Shown here: positions 60,596 to 64,000 of the stretch, piece by piece
How the letters are laid out: each line of letters opens with the position of its first letter
Position numbering within the stretch: the stretch's first letter is position 1
Assembly (NCBI GenBank): GCA_003666485.1
Contig: CP032931.1
Span: 744,001-808,000, forward strand
Origin: Levilactobacillus brevis
GTDB lineage: Bacteria > Bacillota > Bacilli > Lactobacillales > Lactobacillaceae
Reading direction: 5' to 3'
DNA length: 64,000 nucleotides
Position numbers and translations under genes: made by a program
The notes under the pieces: model-generated
Told to the model about the DNA's origin: nothing
Databases searched by the model: none
The model's input: only the letters and a program-made list of their open reading frames with translations

Positions 60596-61777
60596 ATGAT
60601 GCCCCAAGATAAGATTGCGATTCTCCAACACCTAATTCAGATTCAGTCGGTCAATGCCAACGAAACGGCGGTTGCTGACTACATCGCCAGTTTATTTGCC
60701 CCGTACCCCCAGGCCAAGATCGAGAAGGTTCCCTTTGCCCCCGGTCGTGATAATTTGGTCGTGACGATTGGGGAAACGTCTGGGCCAATGCTCGGCCTGT
60801 CCGGCCACATGGACGTTGTGGCTGCGGGCGACGCCAACGCTTGGCACCATGATCCGTTTGGCGGGGAAGTTGTGGGCGACCAGCTCTTCGGTCGTGGCGC
60901 TTCTGATATGAAGAGTGGCTTGGCGGCCATCGTGATTACCATGTTGGAGGCGTTGGAAGCGAAGACGCCGCTCGCCGGTAGCATTCGGTTGCTGGCTACG
61001 GTGGGCGAGGAGACCGGCGAGTATGGCGCGGCAACGTTGACTGACGCCGGCTATGCCGACCATCTGGCTGGCCTGGTGATTGCGGAACCCAGTGGTCTGA
61101 ATAACGTGGTTTACACGGCGCGGGGCGTCATTGACTACAAGGTCGTGTCGACCGGGAAGGCGAGTCACAGTGCCCGTCCGGAAAACGGCATCAACGCTAT
61201 TGCTAATTTGATGAAATTTTATAACGCCGTGGGGCCACTGATGGCCAAACACACGACCGTCGATCCCGTTCTGGGTGGCCTGTTGCATAACGTGGATTTA
61301 ATTTCCGGTGGTGAGCAGATCAATTCGATTCCCGCCCACGCTGAGCTAATGGCGAACATGCGGACGATTCCCGCCTACCCCAATCAGGTCATCTACGACG
61401 AGTTAGCGGCTCTGATTGCCCAATTGAATCAAGAGGAGGGCGTACAGCTGGCATTGAGCTACAGCTACCCAGAAGAGGCGATTCCGGGTGATCCGCAAGC
61501 GCCGCTGGTTCAGTTGGCCAAGCAGATCAGTGATCAGGTCTGTGGCCACGATACGCAGATCGTCGGTTCCGGGGGTGCCAATGATGGAGCGGAATTCTTA
61601 CGGGCTAAGGGCGACTTCACCAGCATTGAGCTGGGGCCCGGCAACGACTCCTCCCATCAAGTCGACGAGTACGTGTCCGTGAGTGAATATCTTCAGGCGA
61701 TTACGGTTTACGAAGCCTTAGTGCCAGCGTTTTTTGAGCAAGTTGGGGTAGTAGAAACAGAAGTAACCAACGATTAA
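60596..61777 (+). CDS. M20-family ArgE/DapE deacylase
   Basis: A 393-residue metallopeptidase. Metal motifs are LGLSGHMDVV (His, Asp), the GRGASDMKSG bridging Asp and TVGEETGEYG (catalytic Glu-Glu), with the lid domain (SHSARPENGINAI) and a late His (NDSSHQVDE). This matches ArgE/DapE-type deacylases, which remove N-succinyl or N-acetyl groups (DAP or ornithine pathways); no pathway genes adjoin to decide. ATG 60596 is eight bases after AAGGA; the ATG three codons earlier overlaps that site. Confidence 0.87.
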   Translation: MMPQDKIAILQHLIQIQSVNANETAVADYIASLFAPYPQAKIEKVPFAPGRDNLVVTIGETSGPMLGLSGHMDVVAAGDANAWHHDPFGGEVVGDQLFGRGASDMKSGLAAIVITMLEALEAKTPLAGSIRLLATVGEETGEYGAATLTDAGYADHLAGLVIAEPSGLNNVVYTARGVIDYKVVSTGKASHSARPENGINAIANLMKFYNAVGPLMAKHTTVDPVLGGLLHNVDLISGGEQINSIPAHAELMANMRTIPAYPNQVIYDELAALIAQLNQEEGVQLALSYSYPEEAIPGDPQAPLVQLAKQISDQVCGHDTQIVGSGGANDGAEFLRAKGDFTSIELGPGNDSSHQVDEYVSVSEYLQAITVYEALVPAFFEQVGVVETEVTND

Positions 61778-61782
61778 ATTGT

Positions 61783-61834
61783 AAAATAGCGTGTGAACAG
61801 TTGACTAGAAAACTGTCCAGACGCTATTTGTTTT
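61783..61834 (+). terminator. Terminator after the M20 deacylase gene
   Basis: AAATAGCGT pairs with ACGCTATTT; an inner ACAGTT/AACTGT stem extends it, followed by GTTTT. Confidence 0.85.
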
Positions 61835-61945
61835 GGCATCAGAATGGCTTGATGTATGGTCACGATTGTCCAGTAGAGTTGGTGTACAGGGAGTGGGTGG
61901 GTCAGGTATACTGAAGTGACTGAGTGTTCTTAGGAGGCGATTTGC

Positions 61946-62404
61946 ATGACTGATGTTTTTAAGATTGTTAATTGGTTTCGAGCTGTCAGTAACGCCCAGA
62001 TGCGCCAGTATGGTGATGATGAATTGAGTCAAATGAAAGTGATGAAATTACTGTATTACGTTCAGGGAACCTTTCTGGCAGTTCATGGGCGTAAAGCGTT
62101 TGCTGATGATATTCTTGCCTGGCGGTATGGTCCAGTGGTGCAGGCAGTTCACGATAAATATGTGGGACGAGTCAGTATCGTTGGGCGGTTAACGGCGGCG
62201 GATCTAGCCGACTACAATGAGCTGCAACGTGATCCTGACTTGCATCAGGTCTTGACTGCGGTTTGGACGGCATTTGGTGATATGTCTGCGATTCAGTTGA
62301 TGAAAGAGACCCATCAAGAACGCCCTTGGCAAGAGACGCCGCAGAGTCAGGTGATTGCGCCGACGCTGATGACCGAATATTTTAAAACCAGTATTGTGCA
62401 ATGA
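61946..62404 (+). CDS. panA: Panacea-domain (DUF4065) antitoxin
   Basis: A 152-residue Panacea/SocA-like protein: VNWFRAVSNAQMR...LSQMKVMKLLYYVQGTFLAVHGRKAFADDILAWRYGPVVQAVHDKY is the DUF4065 core. Panacea antitoxins pair with many unrelated toxins. ATG 61946 follows AGGAGGCGATTTGC. The stop overlaps the next gene's start by ATGA, typical of a TA operon. The DNA beyond the pair is an IS256 copy. Confidence 0.88.
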   Translation: MTDVFKIVNWFRAVSNAQMRQYGDDELSQMKVMKLLYYVQGTFLAVHGRKAFADDILAWRYGPVVQAVHDKYVGRVSIVGRLTAADLADYNELQRDPDLHQVLTAVWTAFGDMSAIQLMKETHQERPWQETPQSQVIAPTLMTEYFKTSIVQ

Positions 62405-62844
62405 AAAAAGACTTACGATTAAAAAATCACTTTAAATCTGAAGCAAAAAGTGTGCGGTTGAATGCACGATCACCACATAACAAGCAACGATTAGCTTTTA
62501 ACCTGTCGTTTGTCACGTCTAATCGTAAATACAATTTTTCTGGTAAGCACTTTGACAAAAGCATCAAAAATAAATTTGTTGAGAAAATGATACGCTTGTC
62601 GAATGACGATCTAGTTACTATTTTGGGCTGGTCAAAAGAAAGTGGTATTGAGAATTTACCAGACCATATCGTTAAATTAGCCGTTAACTCTGAATTTGTT
62701 GCGTCGGGTCGGGCAGCAACTTGTCTGACGGGCATGTGGATTTTTCGCTTGGCTAAAAGCGGTCGCGTGATTGGCAAAATTAAGGGCACGACCTTCTATG
62801 TGTTGGCCATTGATACGACATTTGATCTGTATCAACATGGATAG
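62401..62844 (+). CDS. Putative toxin partner of the Panacea antitoxin
   Basis: A 147-residue, very basic protein (Lys/Arg/Asn rich, RLKNHFKSEAKSVRLNARSPHNKQR at the start) with a C-terminal beta-rich end (GRVIGKIKGTTFYVLAIDTTFDLYQHG). It is AT-rich and overlaps the antitoxin gene by four bases. By position it should be the toxin of a PanAT-type pair. I recognise no known toxin fold; the C terminus vaguely recalls RelE/HigB-like barrels but lacks clear catalytic motifs. Confidence 0.7.
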   Translation: MKKDLRLKNHFKSEAKSVRLNARSPHNKQRLAFNLSFVTSNRKYNFSGKHFDKSIKNKFVEKMIRLSNDDLVTILGWSKESGIENLPDHIVKLAVNSEFVASGRAATCLTGMWIFRLAKSGRVIGKIKGTTFYVLAIDTTFDLYQHG

Positions 62845-62925
62845 CACTTACTGGCCAATTCTTAAGTTTCTCCCGCAATCCTTACCAAATCACTAAAATT
62901 AACCATTTATCCTAGAAAAATTTTC

Positions 62926-64000
62926 GAGAGCGTAAAATATCTTGTGTAAATGCATAAAAGATTTCTGAATTGTATAGAAATAGGGAATGCCTTCCCTTAT
63001 GATATTTAGTAACCACAGAAAACATCACAGGAGGCATTCCCCATGAATGAACTTACCACAGAAATTATCGCTGCACTAGCCCAAAAGCAAGATTTGGACG
63101 AAGTTTTTCGTCACCACCTCGAAATTGCGATTAACCAGCTACTTCAAACCGAATTGGTAGAGTTTTTGGGTTACGAACGCTACTCATACGCTGGGACTAA
63201 CACTGGTAATAACCGCAACGGCAGTTATGAGCGCTCGTTTGATACGAAGTACGGCCAACTTAACTTAACCATTCCTCGAGATCGCAATGGCCGGTTTAAA
63301 AATCATACCTTGCCAGCCTACGGTCGGCACAGTGATAATTTAGAAACAACGGTCATTCAGTTGTATACCAAGGGAATTACCACTGCTGAAATTGCCGAAC
63401 TCATTGAGAAAATGTACGGTGCTCACTACTCCAAAGCCACGGTTTCCAACATGACTAAAGCCGTCAATGAACAGGTTCAAGCTTTCCAGCAACGTCGACT
63501 GGCTTCACAATATGCGGCCATCTTCTTAGATGCCACTTACTTGCCGTTAAAGCGGGATACCGTTCAAAAAGAAGCCGTTCATATTGCGATTGGCATTCGT
63601 CCAGATGGTACGAAAGAAGTGCTGAACTACCAAGTGGCGCCAACGGAATCGACTGGAATCTGGACTGAACTGCTGGGAACCTTGATCAAGCAGGGCGTTA
63701 AAGATGTGCTGTTGTTTGTGGCCGATGGGTTAGTTGGTTTGGATGAAGGCTTGAATCGGAATTTCCCTAAAGCCAAACGACAACGTTGCCTGGTTCATGT
63801 TGGGCGGAATCTGATGAACAAAGTTCGCGTAAAAGACCGCAAGGCCGTGATCAGTGACTTTAAACAAGTTCATCGGGCCGCCAACCGTGAAGCAGCCGAA
63901 CTGAAACTGAATGAGTTCGCCAACAACTGGCATCAGACCTATCCCAAATTAATCAAAGATCTGCTTAAAATGCCGAATTTACTCACTTTCATGGACTTTC
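62926..64000 (+). mobile_element. IS256-family element, second copy, truncated by the window end
   Basis: Begins with the same end sequence as the element at 37752-39103 (GAGAGCGTAAAATATCTTGT) and is the same through to the window end. Orientation is opposite to the first copy. It lies 82 bp after the toxin gene stop. The target duplication cannot be checked because the right end is outside the window. Confidence 0.9.
63043..64000 (+). CDS. IS256-family transposase (partial)
   Basis: The first 319 residues of the same 391-residue transposase as at 37811-38986: identical where compared, including the DATYLPLKRD and VADGLVGLDEGL catalytic segments and QRCLVHVGRNL. ATG 63043 follows CAGGAGGCATTCCCC. 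The C-terminal 72 residues with the catalytic Glu lie beyond the window. Confidence 0.92.
   Translation, partial: MNELTTEIIAALAQKQDLDEVFRHHLEIAINQLLQTELVEFLGYERYSYAGTNTGNNRNGSYERSFDTKYGQLNLTIPRDRNGRFKNHTLPAYGRHSDNLETTVIQLYTKGITTAEIAELIEKMYGAHYSKATVSNMTKAVNEQVQAFQQRRLASQYAAIFLDATYLPLKRDTVQKEAVHIAIGIRPDGTKEVLNYQVAPTESTGIWTELLGTLIKQGVKDVLLFVADGLVGLDEGLNRNFPKAKRQRCLVHVGRNLMNKVRVKDRKAVISDFKQVHRAANREAAELKLNEFANNWHQTYPKLIKDLLKMPNLLTFMDF

Overview
The window looks like chromosome from a heterofermentative lactobacillus of the Levilactobacillus brevis type. The clues are a xylR-xylA-xylB-xylT xylose regulon with CcpA-type cre sites and XylR operators, a KxYKxGKxW signal plus LPQTN-anchored surface protein, a bile-salt-hydrolase-like enzyme, a D-Ala-D-Ala dipeptidase, a T-box-controlled BrnQ, and strong AGGAGG ribosome binding sites throughout. 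The genus is inferred from gene content, not from a database match. A perfect Bacillus-type parS site at 43598-43613 suggests the origin-proximal part of the chromosome.

Layout. 1-31.4 kb is mostly housekeeping and accessory metabolism: a methyltransferase, an XRE regulator, oligopeptidase F, an alpha/beta hydrolase, a ribonuclease Y, a 5'-nucleotidase, a Na+/H+ antiporter, Spx, ketopantoate reductase, an S9 peptidase, an IS982-type pocket, a flippase, NlpC/P60, choloylglycine hydrolase, DdpX, NnrE/MarR, tRNA-Arg, an orphan HigA, a WYL regulator and a secreted GH20 enzyme. The long intergenic gaps here are largely made of one dispersed repeat family whose outer ends share a CTGGCCGCCT(T)ACCGT motif.

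31.5-39.5 kb is an AT-richer defence island bracketed by about 100 bp imperfect direct repeats. It holds a Z1-domain ATPase, an NgoFVII-type PLD endonuclease and a C5-cytosine methyltransferase. An IS1380-type element splits the endonuclease gene, and removing it with one copy of its TATTT duplication restores the frame exactly. An IS256-type element replaces the methyltransferase C terminus, and its displaced 3' end is still present beyond the element.

39.5-46.3 kb carries a T-box leader with brnQ, a MazG plus GIY-YIG/DUF2075 ATPase pair (possible two-gene nucleic-acid-targeting module), rarA with parS over its start codon, and an arsC-like/aldo-keto reductase operon. 46.3-56.8 kb is the xylose region: divergently placed around a large surface protein are xylR, xylA, xylB and two tandem xylT paralogues, each promoter carrying a cre and a xylO palindrome. 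56.9-64 kb holds an acetoin/diacetyl reductase, small secreted and membrane proteins, UspA and PEBP proteins, an M20 deacylase, a Panacea (DUF4065) toxin-antitoxin pair, and the start of a second, inverted IS256 copy.

The most unusual items are the doubly interrupted Z1/NgoFVII/C5 system, the Panacea pair with an unrecognised toxin, an Spx whose CxxC redox switch has become SxxS, the nested four-half-site palindrome at 8490-8555, the parS/rarA overlap, and the dispersed intergenic repeat family. No CRISPR array, rRNA or prophage was seen.
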